NCBI RefSeq assembly: GCF_000170795.1
Contig: NZ_ABCM01000021.1
Location: forward strand, 1 to 64,000
Source of the DNA: Pedobacter sp. BAL39
GTDB taxonomy: Bacteria > Bacteroidota > Bacteroidia > Sphingobacteriales > Sphingobacteriaceae
DNA length: 64,000 nucleotides
Direction of reading: 5' to 3'
Below, one piece after another: positions 1-9,988 of this stretch (positions are counted from its first letter, which is position 1; the number at the start of each line of letters is the position of its first letter). The notes under the pieces were generated by a model. That model was not told where the DNA came from and ran no database searches. It worked only from the letters and a program-made list of their open reading frames with translations. Position numbers and translations under genes: made by a program.

Positions 1-29
1 CGGTCTTTTTTATACTATCTTTTAGATGA

Positions 30-1604
30 CTATGGCATCCAGAAGATTTTTGCTGTACGTGTATCTTTACTTTGTACCGCCTGATAATTCTGTGAGTTAT
101 TCGTAGTCTCTACCGAAGGATATAACAATCTTGTTGGAGGCAACGTATTGCCAGCCAAAGTAGAAGGCACAAAAGTCAGTGCAGGAATGCCTGTGCGTCT
201 GTACTCTGACCAGGCATGCTGTGATTGCAGTGTACCGTAGTGTAACCATTTCTGAGTTCCGATCAAGCGTAGCTTATTTGCAGTTGTACCTGCATAGGCA
301 ATTGTTGAATTCGCAATAAAGTTGTCGATTACCGATGCAAGAGGTTTTTCTTCTCTCTTAAGCGTACTGATGCTATTCAGATAGTAGTAGAAAGATACAG
401 ACTGGCCAACAGCTGTTTCGTATGCTGTTTTTGCAGCAGCAGTAGATCCCCAACGCTCCAGTGCTTCAGCTTTCAGGAAGTTCACCTCAGAAGAAGTAAC
501 AACCAATCCTGGCAAGTTCATATTCATCCAAATCGTAGCAGAGTCAATGGTTGCATAATCCTGATACTGATCAGTTACCTGCGCATCAGTGAATGTGATC
601 GGCATTGCCCTATAGGTTGCATTAGGAATGAAAACGTTATTGGTGGTACGTCCGAATTTGTCAAAAAGCACAGGAATCCTTGGATCATTCGATGGGTTCA
701 TTACTGTGTTCAACATATAATCTGGTGCAAAATACTGGTTTAACTCTCTGTAGGCATCGGCTAAAGTCGATGTGTTGGTAGTTAACGGTCTAAGCAGGAT
801 ATCACTGGTAAGTGGTGCGTAATCTCTGTTATTGCTACCATCCACAAGAGGATAATTAGCAGGATTGTTTAACATTTCCAATACTGCTGGACGAGCTACA
901 GCTTCATTTTTAGTAGATATACGCATCAGCAAACGTAATCTCACTGAGTTCGCATATCTTCTCCACTTATCTACACTTCCACTGTTCAGAATATCCGATT
1001 TATTGAAATCAGCATTAGTAGTAGCAGTTGCGAAATACGTTGAAGCACCTGCCAACCCGTCAATGAACGATGTATAAAGTGCTTCCTGATCATCAAATTT
1101 AGGCAATGTGATGGTGTTTGTAGCCGGCAAACTTCCTGCTTCAGAAAAAGGAATATCTCCGAAGTAATCTACCATTTGAGCTGCCTGATCATATAAGATA
1201 ATCTTAGCCGCCTCCATATAAATTTGCTTCGATGGTTTTTCAGCTTCAGGAAGTGCATTGAATGTCAGTTCCATAGCTCTGTACATCCCAAGAACACCTG
1301 GAGAATAGAAATCTCTCCAATAATCATTGGTATATCCATCTTGTTGCTGATATCTGGCAGGAGACGGTGAAAACGCCGCTGTTTGAGAATAAACTGATGA
1401 GTGCATCAGTAAAAACGTACGTAAGTTCCAATAAGAAGGTCTTACACGATCATTGTTGATCATGTCAGTCAAAAAGCCTGGCAAACTTGCAGTTGTTGAC
1501 AACTCTGGGTTCAGAAATTTGTCTTCCAACGACTTCTTACATCCGCTGAAAACCGCAGTAATCAAGCCAAGGACAACGAATGATTTTATAGTTATGTTTT
1601 TCAT
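30..1604 (-). CDS. SusD/RagB-like outer-membrane lipoprotein (SusD-like_2 type)
   Basis: Surface glycan-binding partner of the SusC-like receptor encoded directly upstream on the same strand. The 524-residue product starts with a lipoprotein signal (hydrophobic residues 8-20, then VFSGC with the lipidated Cys at 22, followed by KK). The body has the alpha-helical, TPR-like composition of SusD-like proteins (for example a YDQAAQMVDYFGDIPFSEA stretch near residue 140), and the C-terminus keeps the family's late aromatic/proline-rich ending. The gap to the susC-like gene is only 27 nt, so the two are co-transcribed. The ligand cannot be read from the sequence. The rest of the locus would lie beyond the left edge of the window. 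Confidence 0.93.
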   Translation of the reverse strand: MKNITIKSFVVLGLITAVFSGCKKSLEDKFLNPELSTTASLPGFLTDMINNDRVRPSYWNLRTFLLMHSSVYSQTAAFSPSPARYQQQDGYTNDYWRDFYSPGVLGMYRAMELTFNALPEAEKPSKQIYMEAAKIILYDQAAQMVDYFGDIPFSEAGSLPATNTITLPKFDDQEALYTSFIDGLAGASTYFATATTNADFNKSDILNSGSVDKWRRYANSVRLRLLMRISTKNEAVARPAVLEMLNNPANYPLVDGSNNRDYAPLTSDILLRPLTTNTSTLADAYRELNQYFAPDYMLNTVMNPSNDPRIPVLFDKFGRTTNNVFIPNATYRAMPITFTDAQVTDQYQDYATIDSATIWMNMNLPGLVVTSSEVNFLKAEALERWGSTAAAKTAYETAVGQSVSFYYYLNSISTLKREEKPLASVIDNFIANSTIAYAGTTANKLRLIGTQKWLHYGTLQSQHAWSEYRRTGIPALTFVPSTLAGNTLPPTRLLYPSVETTNNSQNYQAVQSKDTRTAKIFWMP

Positions 1605-1631
1605 TTCTTTATTTTTTATGCGTTGCAGCGT

Positions 1632-4600
1632 TTAGAAATTAGCATTTAGAGAGAATCCGAAACTTCTCGTAGCAGCTGTCGAACCAAAGTCAACTCCCTG
1701 AGAGAACCATTGGTTACCAGTTGGAGATTCTGGATCAAGATTCTCAATTGTTTTCCAGAAATAGAACAGGTTCCTTCCGATCAATGAGATGCGCAGGTTG
1801 TTCATTCCGATTTTCTTCGAAAACTTGTTGTCGACGGTATAACCTATCACAGCTTCACGCATCTTGATAAAGCTATTGTCATAAACCATTCCGATCTCAT
1901 TTACACCATTATTACCCCACTGGAAAGTATTGAAATAGTATGCTTCACCATCCAATTGTACCGTATTTGGAAGACCGGTGTTCACATTCACACCAGGCAA
2001 TGTGATGCCATTGTCTCTATATTCCAATGTGCTTTCATAAAGACCAGCAGCAGTTCCGTATTTCAATGGAGGAGATACCAGCTGTCCGCCGAAACGATAG
2101 TCTACGGTAAAATCAAGACTGAAGTTTTTGTAGGTAAACGTATTTGTCAAACCTCCAATAGCCTTAGGCATGATATTTCCGACTTTTTTGAAGTTTGCTG
2201 GATTCTTGTCAATTGTGTAATATCCATCGTCATCAATCAGGAAGTTTCCGTTATCATCTGTTGCACGTGGAAGTACATAAATATTTCCCAGTGATTCACC
2301 TGGTCTTGCACTGATCTTGGCAGAACTCTGATCAGCTTCAAAGAAAATCAGTTCAGGAACTGTACCGTTCAGATAATCTAACCTTGCAGTATTTTTTGAG
2401 AAATTTAATCTGGTTCTCCAGCTGAAGTCAGCTGTTTGAATTGGCGTACCATTCAGGGAGATCTCCAGACCTTTGTTTGAGATCCGACCTACGTTCACCA
2501 ACTGACTGCCAGCACCTGTGGTTGGAGCTGTGGTTAAACTAAGAATCTGATCATCAATATAGTTTGAATAATAACTTGCATCAAAACCTAAACGGTTGTT
2601 CAAGAACCTCATCTCTGCACCAAATTCAACCTCATATTTACGCTCAGGCTTTAGCAATAAGTTACCATACTGACCTGGAAGTGTTAATGAAGGAACAGAA
2701 CCATTAACGGTCTGGATAGGAGTTTGTTCGTATGCAATGTTTGCCCTATAAACTGGCGCGTCATTACCTACGATACCATATGAAGCTCTTACTTTACCGT
2801 AGCTAATTGCTTTAGGCAGTTTGAAGGCATCACTAAATACAAAACCAGAATTCAGTGACATATACTGGTAGTTGTTATTTGAAGGAGGCAATGATGATGA
2901 ATATTCTGAACGGCCTGTAGCCTCTAAAAACAAGTAGTTTTTGAATGAGATATTCGCAATTCCAACATAAGCATATTTCAATAGTTCCTGTCTTTTAGTT
3001 CTGTCACCCAAAGAATTGTCAAGTACACCAACAGAGTTTCTCAAAGAAAACCAGTTTTCACTGATCAATCCATTAGCTGTACTTGCATATTGATCATCGT
3101 AACGCTCTGATCTTGACTGAAATCCACCCGTTAATGAGAAATCAATATCAGAAGTGATCTTATCATTATAAGTTAACAATGCATCTCCATAAGTGATGGC
3201 ATAATTTCCTTTTCTGGTACTGTACGAACCAGTGCTGCTTCCTGGAGTGTTATACGCAAGCGAATACTCGTTATAACGTTTGTCTTCGATTCCTAAAGCT
3301 GTAAAGTCATTACCGATCCTACCTCTCAACTTTAGTTTAGGGATGATGGTATAGTTGACTGTAGCACTGGAAAGCAACCTGTTTTCCGTTTCATCATAAC
3401 TGTTTTTATACTGGCTCCAGAAATAATCCATGATACCAGCAGCGTTGGTGTTGAAAGCAAAAGCCTCAGGTCTTCCTGTACCAAATCTGGAGAACTTGTA
3501 ACCTTGAGAATTCTGGTAAACAGATTTCAGCATATCCATATCTTCCGCACGGTTGAAGAATCCACTGTTGGAAGCCAGAACATTACCCATCAATCCAGAA
3601 CGGTTATGAGTTCTTGTATTCATGTAATTCACTACGATATCTGCGGTTAAATTATCTGCAAGCTTAACCGTACTATTGATATTAAATGTATTACGTTGTT
3701 GTTTACTACCAGGTGTAATACCTTTATAATCCATGCGAGTTGCAGAGAAACGGTAGTTCATCTTCTCTGTTTGGTTAGAGATACTCAAGTTAGCGTTTGA
3801 GTTGTATCCATGGTCGAAAACATCTGCAAAGTTATTCTCTTGCGCTGTATAAGGTCTGATCTGACCATCCCACCATAAAACATCTCTACCATCAAACTTA
3901 GGACCGAATTGAGCATAAGCGCTCCACCATGGTCTTACACCACCCGGTGCTGAAGCCAAAGGTAACCAGCTCTCTGCATCACCACCGTTCCCTGTACTTG
4001 TGGCAGCATCGTAACCCGGGCCATATATGTTTTGCATTTTCGGAAGAAATGCAGCCCTTTCGATCGAGCCTGAATAATTAAAATCGATACCTAAACCTCT
4101 ATCTTTTGTGCCTTTTTTTGTAGTAATAACGATCACACCACTAGCCGCATCGGAACCATATAAAGCACTTGCACTAGCTCCTTTTAGAATGGTGAATGTT
4201 TCAATATCCGCAGGATTGATATCCAGCATACCATTTCCCGCAATGCGATCATTTGCCCAAATTGCCTGACCACCTGCATTTCCTAAACCACCATTGTTAT
4301 TGACACCAGAAGGGCCGTTTTGCTGATCATTACGGATAACGACACCATCTACAACGTAGAGTGGTTGACGGTTAAAACCTAAAGAGTTGATACCCCTGAT
4401 CTGGATGTTTACCGCACTACTTGCACCCCCGGGAGCGGTAGTTACTTTAACACCGGCTGCCTTACCATATAGTGCAGAACCAAAGTTCGTCGTACCTGCC
4501 TGTGTAATCTCCTTAGCAGTTACGGTAGCGACTGAATATCCCAATGATTTAGCTTCCCTCTTGATACCCAGTGAGGTTACCACCACTTCATTTAAGGATT

Positions 4601-4898
4601 CTGCACTTTCTTCGATGCTGACGTTATACGAAGATGCTGCTCCCACAGTAACATTTTTAGGCGTATATCCTACCATACTGAAGGTAAGGACTGCCCCTTC
4701 GGCAACGCTGATGGAGTACTTACCATTGCTGCCAGTAGTTGTACCTTTACTGGTACCTTTTTCTTTGACGCTGACGCCAGGTACAGGTTGCCCGGATTTG
4801 TCCGTCACAGTTCCCGTAACTGTTTTTTGTGCAAAAGCAGAGAATGTTATCAGGGAGAATAACAATCCTACAATGCACTTTAAGTAAATCTGTTTCAT
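1632..4898 (-). CDS. SusC/RagA-family TonB-linked outer-membrane transporter
   Basis: TonB-dependent importer of oligosaccharides or similar ligands across the outer membrane, working with the SusD-like lipoprotein that follows. The 1088-residue product has a signal peptide ending AFA-Q at about residue 23, a carboxypeptidase-D-like beta-sandwich (about 27-105), a TonB-box-like LNEVVVTSLG segment with the SusC-typical IKREAKSLGYSV, then a plug domain and a large beta-barrel ending in an aromatic residue (LNANF). Length is normal for SusC. No STN signalling domain is present, which fits control by the adjacent ROK repressor rather than by a FecI/FecR pair. Confidence 0.95.
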   Translation of the reverse strand: MKQIYLKCIVGLLFSLITFSAFAQKTVTGTVTDKSGQPVPGVSVKEKGTSKGTTTGSNGKYSISVAEGAVLTFSMVGYTPKNVTVGAASSYNVSIEESAESLNEVVVTSLGIKREAKSLGYSVATVTAKEITQAGTTNFGSALYGKAAGVKVTTAPGGASSAVNIQIRGINSLGFNRQPLYVVDGVVIRNDQQNGPSGVNNNGGLGNAGGQAIWANDRIAGNGMLDINPADIETFTILKGASASALYGSDAASGVIVITTKKGTKDRGLGIDFNYSGSIERAAFLPKMQNIYGPGYDAATSTGNGGDAESWLPLASAPGGVRPWWSAYAQFGPKFDGRDVLWWDGQIRPYTAQENNFADVFDHGYNSNANLSISNQTEKMNYRFSATRMDYKGITPGSKQQRNTFNINSTVKLADNLTADIVVNYMNTRTHNRSGLMGNVLASNSGFFNRAEDMDMLKSVYQNSQGYKFSRFGTGRPEAFAFNTNAAGIMDYFWSQYKNSYDETENRLLSSATVNYTIIPKLKLRGRIGNDFTALGIEDKRYNEYSLAYNTPGSSTGSYSTRKGNYAITYGDALLTYNDKITSDIDFSLTGGFQSRSERYDDQYASTANGLISENWFSLRNSVGVLDNSLGDRTKRQELLKYAYVGIANISFKNYLFLEATGRSEYSSSLPPSNNNYQYMSLNSGFVFSDAFKLPKAISYGKVRASYGIVGNDAPVYRANIAYEQTPIQTVNGSVPSLTLPGQYGNLLLKPERKYEVEFGAEMRFLNNRLGFDASYYSNYIDDQILSLTTAPTTGAGSQLVNVGRISNKGLEISLNGTPIQTADFSWRTRLNFSKNTARLDYLNGTVPELIFFEADQSSAKISARPGESLGNIYVLPRATDDNGNFLIDDDGYYTIDKNPANFKKVGNIMPKAIGGLTNTFTYKNFSLDFTVDYRFGGQLVSPPLKYGTAAGLYESTLEYRDNGITLPGVNVNTGLPNTVQLDGEAYYFNTFQWGNNGVNEIGMVYDNSFIKMREAVIGYTVDNKFSKKIGMNNLRISLIGRNLFYFWKTIENLDPESPTGNQWFSQGVDFGSTAATRSFGFSLNANF

Positions 4899-4982
4899 GT
4901 GAATAAGATTAATTGTTTGAATTTAGGTTATTTGGATATTGTGATTAGTTAGTATTCTATTTTATAATATGGTATGATGCGA

Positions 4983-6173
4983 TTAATTAAACTGGCAATT
5001 TTCCACGACCAATATTGCTGCTCCCAGGAGTTCTGACCGTTCGGCGCTTGCAGATACTGAGATTTTGGTATGATCCGCCAGTCTGGGGATACAAAATTCA
5101 TTGATGGCATGTTGTATAGGCGCCATAAATATTTTCCCTGCTGTTGCGCCACGTCCGCCCAGGACAATCAACTCCGGATTCAAAATATGGATCAGTGTCG
5201 ATAAGCCCTTTCCTATTAAAAATGCCGCATCCGAAAGAATGGATACCGCTAATGGATCTCCATCCCGCGCAGCGATCAGGAAATGTTCCCCAGGCAACTT
5301 ACTATCGTCCAGGAAAAGCTGCTCAAGTCTGGAGCTGATCCCGGCGGCAATTTCCGCCTTCGCTCTTTCCACCAAAACCAATAATGAAGTATCTACTTCC
5401 AGACAGCCTCTTTTACCGCAAGAACAAAGTTTATTACTCTGTGACAAAGGAATATGGCTAAACTCCCCGGCATAACCACTGTGCCCCCGAAAGATGTCGC
5501 CGTTGATGATCATCCCTAACCCAATGCCCCATCCGATATTCACGACCATCACGTCTTTCATATTTCTTCCTTCACCGAATTTCAGCTCCGCAAGCGCAAT
5601 CAGACTGGAATCATTGTCGATATAAACAGGGAATTTCAATGCATCACTCAAATAGTTTTTCAGATTCCCTTCATTCTTGATTTTGAAGAAAGTGTGGTTT
5701 ACACCAAGCTTAGCATTGATTACCCCTGGCATGCCGATACCAATTCCTAAAATTTGTTCCTCAGAAATTCCTGATTTAGCAATATATCCGGTAATGAAAC
5801 TAATGAAAAGGGCCATTGAAGTTTGCTCATCAGCAAGGTTCAAATAAATTTTAGCCGGCTCCACCTGAATATTGTTCAACATATCATAAATCACCACTGT
5901 GGTGATCAGTTGATCAACAGATACAGCGACTATAAATTTTTGTTTCTCTTTGTTCAGCAGAAAAGTTAGTGCACGTCTTCCGCCCGTAGATGGAGCAAGG
6001 CCATGCTCGACAACATACCCATCCTGAACAAGATCATTCACGATACCAGTCACAAGTGGAAGGCTCTTATGCGTCAGCTTGCTCAAGTCTGTCAGCGTAA
6101 GCATTTTGTTATAATACAAATGCCTGATGACATCATTACGAAGCCGATGATATTTAGTCAGTGTGGCGGTCAA
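4983..6173 (-). CDS. ROK-family transcriptional repressor (NagC/Mlc-like)
   Basis: DNA-binding sugar-responsive regulator. The first 70 residues form a winged helix-turn-helix (TLTDLSKLTHKSLPLVTGIVND). The rest is a ROK sugar-kinase-like fold with the glycine-rich VNIGWGIGLGMIINGD segment, the GEFSHIPL motif and the zinc-binding Cys-x-Cys-Gly-x-x-Gly-Cys-x-Glu signature (CSCGKRGCLE). At 396 residues it matches regulators rather than the roughly 300-residue kinases. It sits 84 nt upstream of the SusC/SusD pair on the same strand, so it probably controls this glycan-uptake locus and its own synthesis. The inducer is unknown. A -7-like element lies 22 nt before the start codon. Confidence 0.92.
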   Translation of the reverse strand: MTATLTKYHRLRNDVIRHLYYNKMLTLTDLSKLTHKSLPLVTGIVNDLVQDGYVVEHGLAPSTGGRRALTFLLNKEKQKFIVAVSVDQLITTVVIYDMLNNIQVEPAKIYLNLADEQTSMALFISFITGYIAKSGISEEQILGIGIGMPGVINAKLGVNHTFFKIKNEGNLKNYLSDALKFPVYIDNDSSLIALAELKFGEGRNMKDVMVVNIGWGIGLGMIINGDIFRGHSGYAGEFSHIPLSQSNKLCSCGKRGCLEVDTSLLVLVERAKAEIAAGISSRLEQLFLDDSKLPGEHFLIAARDGDPLAVSILSDAAFLIGKGLSTLIHILNPELIVLGGRGATAGKIFMAPIQHAINEFCIPRLADHTKISVSASAERSELLGAAILVVENCQFN

Positions 6174-6194
6174 GGTTGGTTGGTTTAGTCATAT

Positions 6195-6202
6195 CAAACT
6201 TA
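6195..6202 (-). promoter_or_regulatory. Putative -7 element for the ROK regulator
   Basis: The minus strand reads TAAGTTTG, an exact match to the Bacteroidota TAnnTTTG -7 consensus, placed 22 nt before the start at 6173. No TTG -33 box is visible at the expected distance, so only the -7 half supports this. Confidence 0.4.
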
Positions 6203-6331
6203 TCTTATTTTTTCATAAATAACCACTACTTTTTAAATTATTTTTTAAGTATAGACGTCTTAATAATTTATTTTACAACAATTATTGGGTTTAAGTGCAT
6301 CTAAAAGGTATTAGCATCAAAATAAAAAATG

Positions 6332-6369
6332 CAAAAAAAAACGGCTGATGCACCAAAGCACCAGCCGTT
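6332..6369 (-). terminator. Intrinsic terminator after lepB
   Basis: On the minus strand a 12-bp stem (AACGGCTGGTGC paired with GCATCAGCCGTT, including one G-T wobble) with a 6-nt loop is followed by a run of eight or more T. It begins 19 nt past the lepB stop codon and would end the parA-parB-DUF5683-dapB-lepB transcript. Confidence 0.85.
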
Positions 6370-6387
6370 CCGACATATATTGGAATA

Positions 6388-7590
6388 TTATTCTATTCCT
6401 TTAAGCAATCTATTCCATCTTATTTTGCTGAAGAAAGATCCATTTGTATCGTAACTCATCCAAATGAAGAGTGCTTTACCGACCACGTGATCTTCAGGCA
6501 CAAAGCCCCAGTAACGGGAATCTGCAGAACGGTGCCTGTTGTCACCCATCATCCAGTAATAGTCCATTTTGAAGGTATAGCTGTCGGCGGCTTTGCCATT
6601 GATCAGCCAGCCATTACCCGATTTCTCCAGTTTATTTCCTTCATAAATACGGATGCTTCTCTCATAAAGTGGCATCGTCACACTATCCAGCTTTACCGTC
6701 CAGCCTTTTTTAGGAATGACGATCGGGCCAAAATTATCTACGTTCCAGTTCCTGTTTGGATCATAAGGAAAGATATCGGCATCACGTTTGGCACTCACCT
6801 CAAAGGTTGGCTTTACGGATTTCACAAAATCCAGCTTACTCACCTCATTCATCATTGGCTCAGTACCGGTAAACTGATAGATGTCCTGGGTCTGCTGATT
6901 GATCTCATCGCCGATGTTGAAGCCCATCTCCTTAAAGACATCAAAGTTTACATCCGTAGATTTAAAGGTCACATCATAAGTTACCTGTCCGGTGCTTTTA
7001 AGTTTTTCAGGCTTGCCATTTACATAAGCAGTTCCCCCAATCATACTGATGGTGTCGCCCGCAATACCTATACAACGTTTGATGTAATTCTCACGTTTGT
7101 CAACAGGCCTGCTTACAATGGTGTATTGCGAATTGACCTCTTTCCATCCCATGGCCCTAACCATCTGGTAGTAGTCCTGATCCTGGTATTCCAATGCTAC
7201 TGTATCTCCTTGTGGGTAATTAAAAACTACCACGTCATTTCTTTTGATATCCGATAATCCGGGAAGGCGACGATATTTCCATTGCACTCCATCATAATAA
7301 GCTTTAGTACCTGTAATTGGCATCGTATGGTGGGCAAAAGGAAAAGCAACCGGCGTCATTGGCACCCTTGCGCCATAGTTAACCTTGCTGACGAAGAGAA
7401 AATCACCGATCAGTAAAGAGCGCTCCATAGATCCCGTAGGAATGGTGTAAGCTTCAATAAAAAACACCCTGATGATCGTTGCTGCAATCACCGCGAAAAG
7501 AATAGCATCGATCCACTCACGGCTTTTTGTCTTTTTCTTCTTTGGCGCATGATCAGTAGCCTTATTTTTTCGGCCGAATTTGAAATTCAT
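6388..7590 (-). CDS. lepB: Signal peptidase I
   Basis: Membrane-bound serine protease that removes signal peptides from exported proteins. A lysine-rich N-terminus is followed by one membrane segment (about 28-48). The catalytic serine is Ser54 in the PTGSME motif and the general base is Lys171 in YIKRCIGIAGD; the C-terminal GDNRHRSADSRYWG box is intact. At 400 residues it is longer than E. coli LepB owing to an insertion between the KRCIGIAGD and GDNR boxes, as is usual in Bacteroidota. The start lies 6 nt after the dapB stop, so it is the last gene of the operon. Confidence 0.97.
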   Translation of the reverse strand: MNFKFGRKNKATDHAPKKKKTKSREWIDAILFAVIAATIIRVFFIEAYTIPTGSMERSLLIGDFLFVSKVNYGARVPMTPVAFPFAHHTMPITGTKAYYDGVQWKYRRLPGLSDIKRNDVVVFNYPQGDTVALEYQDQDYYQMVRAMGWKEVNSQYTIVSRPVDKRENYIKRCIGIAGDTISMIGGTAYVNGKPEKLKSTGQVTYDVTFKSTDVNFDVFKEMGFNIGDEINQQTQDIYQFTGTEPMMNEVSKLDFVKSVKPTFEVSAKRDADIFPYDPNRNWNVDNFGPIVIPKKGWTVKLDSVTMPLYERSIRIYEGNKLEKSGNGWLINGKAADSYTFKMDYYWMMGDNRHRSADSRYWGFVPEDHVVGKALFIWMSYDTNGSFFSKIRWNRLLKGIE

Positions 7591-7596
7591 AGTTCC

Positions 7597-8337
7597 CTAT
7601 TTAAAATTGAATATATCGGCTATATTATAAAAGCCTTGTTTATTTTCCAGCCACTCCGCTGCTACAACTGCACCTAATGCAAATCCCGCGCGACTGTGGG
7701 CTGTATGTTTCAGTTCAATATCATCCACCTCAGAACTGTAGACCACGGTATGTGTACCTGGTATGTTCTCTACACGATATGATTCGATCAGTACCTGATC
7801 TGCCTTTACCACCTCTTTTGCGGGTTCGCTCACCACCTCATTTATCCATTCCTTTTTGGCATCCAACGCATCAATGATCCCTTCTGCCAGGGTCATCGCC
7901 GTTCCGCTTGGCGCATCCAGCTTTTGTGTATGGTGGATCTCCTCCACCTGTACCTCATACGCCGGGAAGTTGTTCATCAACTTCGCCAGCACTTGGTTGA
8001 TGTGAAAGAAGATATTCACCCCTATACTGAAGTTTGACCCGTATAAGAGGGTATTGTTACTGTTCAGGCAGTCATTTTTCACTTGCTGCAGTTCGCCATA
8101 CCATCCTGTAGTCCCAACTACAACAGGCACATTCGCATCAAAACAAGCATATATATTATCAAGCGCAACAGATGGTGCACTAAAGTCGATGGCCATATCT
8201 GCCTTGGAAAGATTCCCCTTAGTCAGATCTCCTGCATTGTCAATATTAATTTTTAAAACTACCTCATGCCCTCTCTCAAGCGCAAAACGCTCAATAATCT
8301 GACCCATTTTGCCATAACCAAGCAATGCTATTTTCAT
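7597..8337 (-). CDS. dapB: 4-hydroxy-tetrahydrodipicolinate reductase
   Basis: Catalyses the NAD(P)H-dependent reduction step of the diaminopimelate/lysine pathway, supplying the cell wall and protein synthesis. The N-terminal Rossmann motif is GYGKMGQ (residues 7-13). The catalytic and substrate-binding region EIHHTQKLDAPSGTA holds the conserved histidines and lysine. At 246 residues it is of normal length for the family's shorter branch. It is 6 nt upstream of lepB and 79 nt downstream of the DUF5683 gene, all on the minus strand. Confidence 0.96.
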   Translation of the reverse strand: MKIALLGYGKMGQIIERFALERGHEVVLKINIDNAGDLTKGNLSKADMAIDFSAPSVALDNIYACFDANVPVVVGTTGWYGELQQVKNDCLNSNNTLLYGSNFSIGVNIFFHINQVLAKLMNNFPAYEVQVEEIHHTQKLDAPSGTAMTLAEGIIDALDAKKEWINEVVSEPAKEVVKADQVLIESYRVENIPGTHTVVYSSEVDDIELKHTAHSRAGFALGAVVAAEWLENKQGFYNIADIFNFK

Positions 8338-8416
8338 TTGAAATATTTTTTATTGTTCATTAAGTCTTCCTGTAGGCATCCGCGTGCTCCATTGTAAACA
8401 GGCATGCTCATCAGAC

Positions 8417-9049
8417 CTAAAAGGAAAGTGAAAGTTTAAATCCGGGTGCCGGACTGGCAAACCCGTACATTGTATTTGTGTTCATGTCGATGAGTGTCGG
8501 ACTGACCTTGAAGGCCACATCGCCCACATCAAAGTACTTCAGGCGTGTATCCACGTAAGCATCTACGACATTCAGGAGATACAAGCCAATAAAAGAAAAG
8601 ATGACAACATCCTTATTTCTTCTAAAAGTATCCTTCGCCTGGATCACCCCGGCCTCAGAATAAGGTGCATAAAAACTTCCAGGCTTTGTTTGCCCGGGAT
8701 TTTCACGCCTGTACTGCAAATCAGAAAGGGCCTCTCTGTAATTCTTGCTGTTGTCGATAAATGAGATAGTCAACAAAGTAGCGCCGGTATACAAACCGGC
8801 CACCTTAAGACCGCGGTAAACATTAAAGCCATTCCTGAATTGCCCCAAACCGGGAACGATCATAGAGCGGAACATCGCCTGCCGGCCGGCAACCTTACCC
8901 TGGTTGATGTATTTGGGCTTGACGGTATCTAATTTCTTGGAGTTGAGTGCTACGCTGTCTTTTTTATTGCGCAATACGGGCTGCGACTGTGACTTAACGG
9001 CCGACCCTACAAACAGCAACAATACAGATAAGACAAGAGCCCTTAACAT
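8417..9049 (-). CDS. DUF5683-domain protein (secreted/outer-envelope)
   Basis: Conserved Bacteroidota protein of unknown function, recognised by its position between parB and dapB and by the PGLGQFRNGFNVYRGLKVAGLYTGA segment typical of DUF5683. It has a signal peptide (hydrophobic residues 4-18) and one or two further hydrophobic segments (near IGLYLLNVVDAYVDTRL). I chose the ATG at 9049, whose A is shared with the parB stop codon (TAATG), rather than an upstream TTG at 9055; this implies translational coupling to parB. Function cannot be inferred beyond envelope location. Confidence 0.85.
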   Translation of the reverse strand: MLRALVLSVLLLFVGSAVKSQSQPVLRNKKDSVALNSKKLDTVKPKYINQGKVAGRQAMFRSMIVPGLGQFRNGFNVYRGLKVAGLYTGATLLTISFIDNSKNYREALSDLQYRRENPGQTKPGSFYAPYSEAGVIQAKDTFRRNKDVVIFSFIGLYLLNVVDAYVDTRLKYFDVGDVAFKVSPTLIDMNTNTMYGFASPAPGFKLSLSF

Positions 9050-9978
9050 TACCAATCCAATAATTCCAAGATTCTGCTCAGGTCGTCTTCAGAAACAAAA
9101 GGGATCTCAATGGCCCCTTTACCATTTTCACCAACTTTAAGTTTCACCTTCGTGGCGAACTTAGAAGCAAGGTCTTTCTGCAGTTTCTGATACTCAAAGG
9201 AGAAAGCTTTTGGCGTTCTTTCAAATCTGCTGGGCTTCACCTCCACGCTGTTGATGCTGCGCACCAGCTCTTCGACTTTCCTTACGGACAGCCCCTTATC
9301 GATAATCTCCTGATGGATGAAAAGTTGTTTTTCTACCTGTTCCACATTGATCAGCGCACGCGCATGTCCCATGGAAATCTTCTGGTCGCGGATAGAGATC
9401 TGGATGGCCGGCGGTAGCTTCAGCAAACGAAGGTAGTTTGTTACCGTCGTCCTGTTTTTACCCACACGCTCGCCCAGCTGCTCCTGCTTCAGGTTACATT
9501 CATCAAGCATCCGCTGGAAGCTTAAGGCCACCTCAATGGCATTCAGGTTTTCACGCTGGATGTTCTCAATGAGTGCCATCTCCAGCATCTGCTGATCATT
9601 CGCACTGCGGATATAAGCAGGGATTTCAGTAAGTCCGGCCAGCTTCGAAGCCCTCAGCCTGCGCTCACCCGAGATCAGCTGGTATTTGTTACCAGACTGC
9701 TGTCTGACAGTAATTGGCTGTATCAGTCCCTGAACCTTGATAGATTCTGCCAGCTCCAGAAGGGCAACCTGATCAAACTCCGTACGCGGCTGAAAAGGAT
9801 TGGTCTCAATATCACTGATGCTGATGTGCCCAATCGGATTACCCGGATTGTTCCTTTCGGTACGTGTTTCGCTTACAGGATTAACACCACTGTTCTTTGG
9901 CGGATTTACAGCATCGCTGTCATCTAAAAGCGCACTTAGCCCTTTACCTAAACCTGTTTTTCGCTGAAAAGATGTCAT
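9049..9978 (-). CDS. parB: Chromosome-partitioning protein ParB
   Basis: CTP-dependent DNA clamp that loads at parS and works with ParA in origin segregation. Residues 1-20 carry the conserved GLGKGLSALL leader. The CTP-binding GERRLRA box is near residue 105, followed by the IENIQRENLNAIE region and a helix-turn-helix (EQLGERVGKNRTTVTNYLRLL). A short basic linker and a C-terminal dimerisation segment close the 309-residue protein. The gap to parA is 10 nt. No parS-like sequence (centred on CACGTG within TGTTTCACGTGAAACA) was noticed in the window. Confidence 0.97.
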   Translation of the reverse strand: MTSFQRKTGLGKGLSALLDDSDAVNPPKNSGVNPVSETRTERNNPGNPIGHISISDIETNPFQPRTEFDQVALLELAESIKVQGLIQPITVRQQSGNKYQLISGERRLRASKLAGLTEIPAYIRSANDQQMLEMALIENIQRENLNAIEVALSFQRMLDECNLKQEQLGERVGKNRTTVTNYLRLLKLPPAIQISIRDQKISMGHARALINVEQVEKQLFIHQEIIDKGLSVRKVEELVRSINSVEVKPSRFERTPKAFSFEYQKLQKDLASKFATKVKLKVGENGKGAIEIPFVSEDDLSRILELLDW

Positions 9979-9988
9979 TAAAATATTT

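Noticed and set aside
4949..5167. 72-codon minus-strand frame overlapping the end of the ROK gene
   Set aside because: Lies in another frame of a well-supported gene for most of its length, is Trp/Gln-rich and has no signal or domain.
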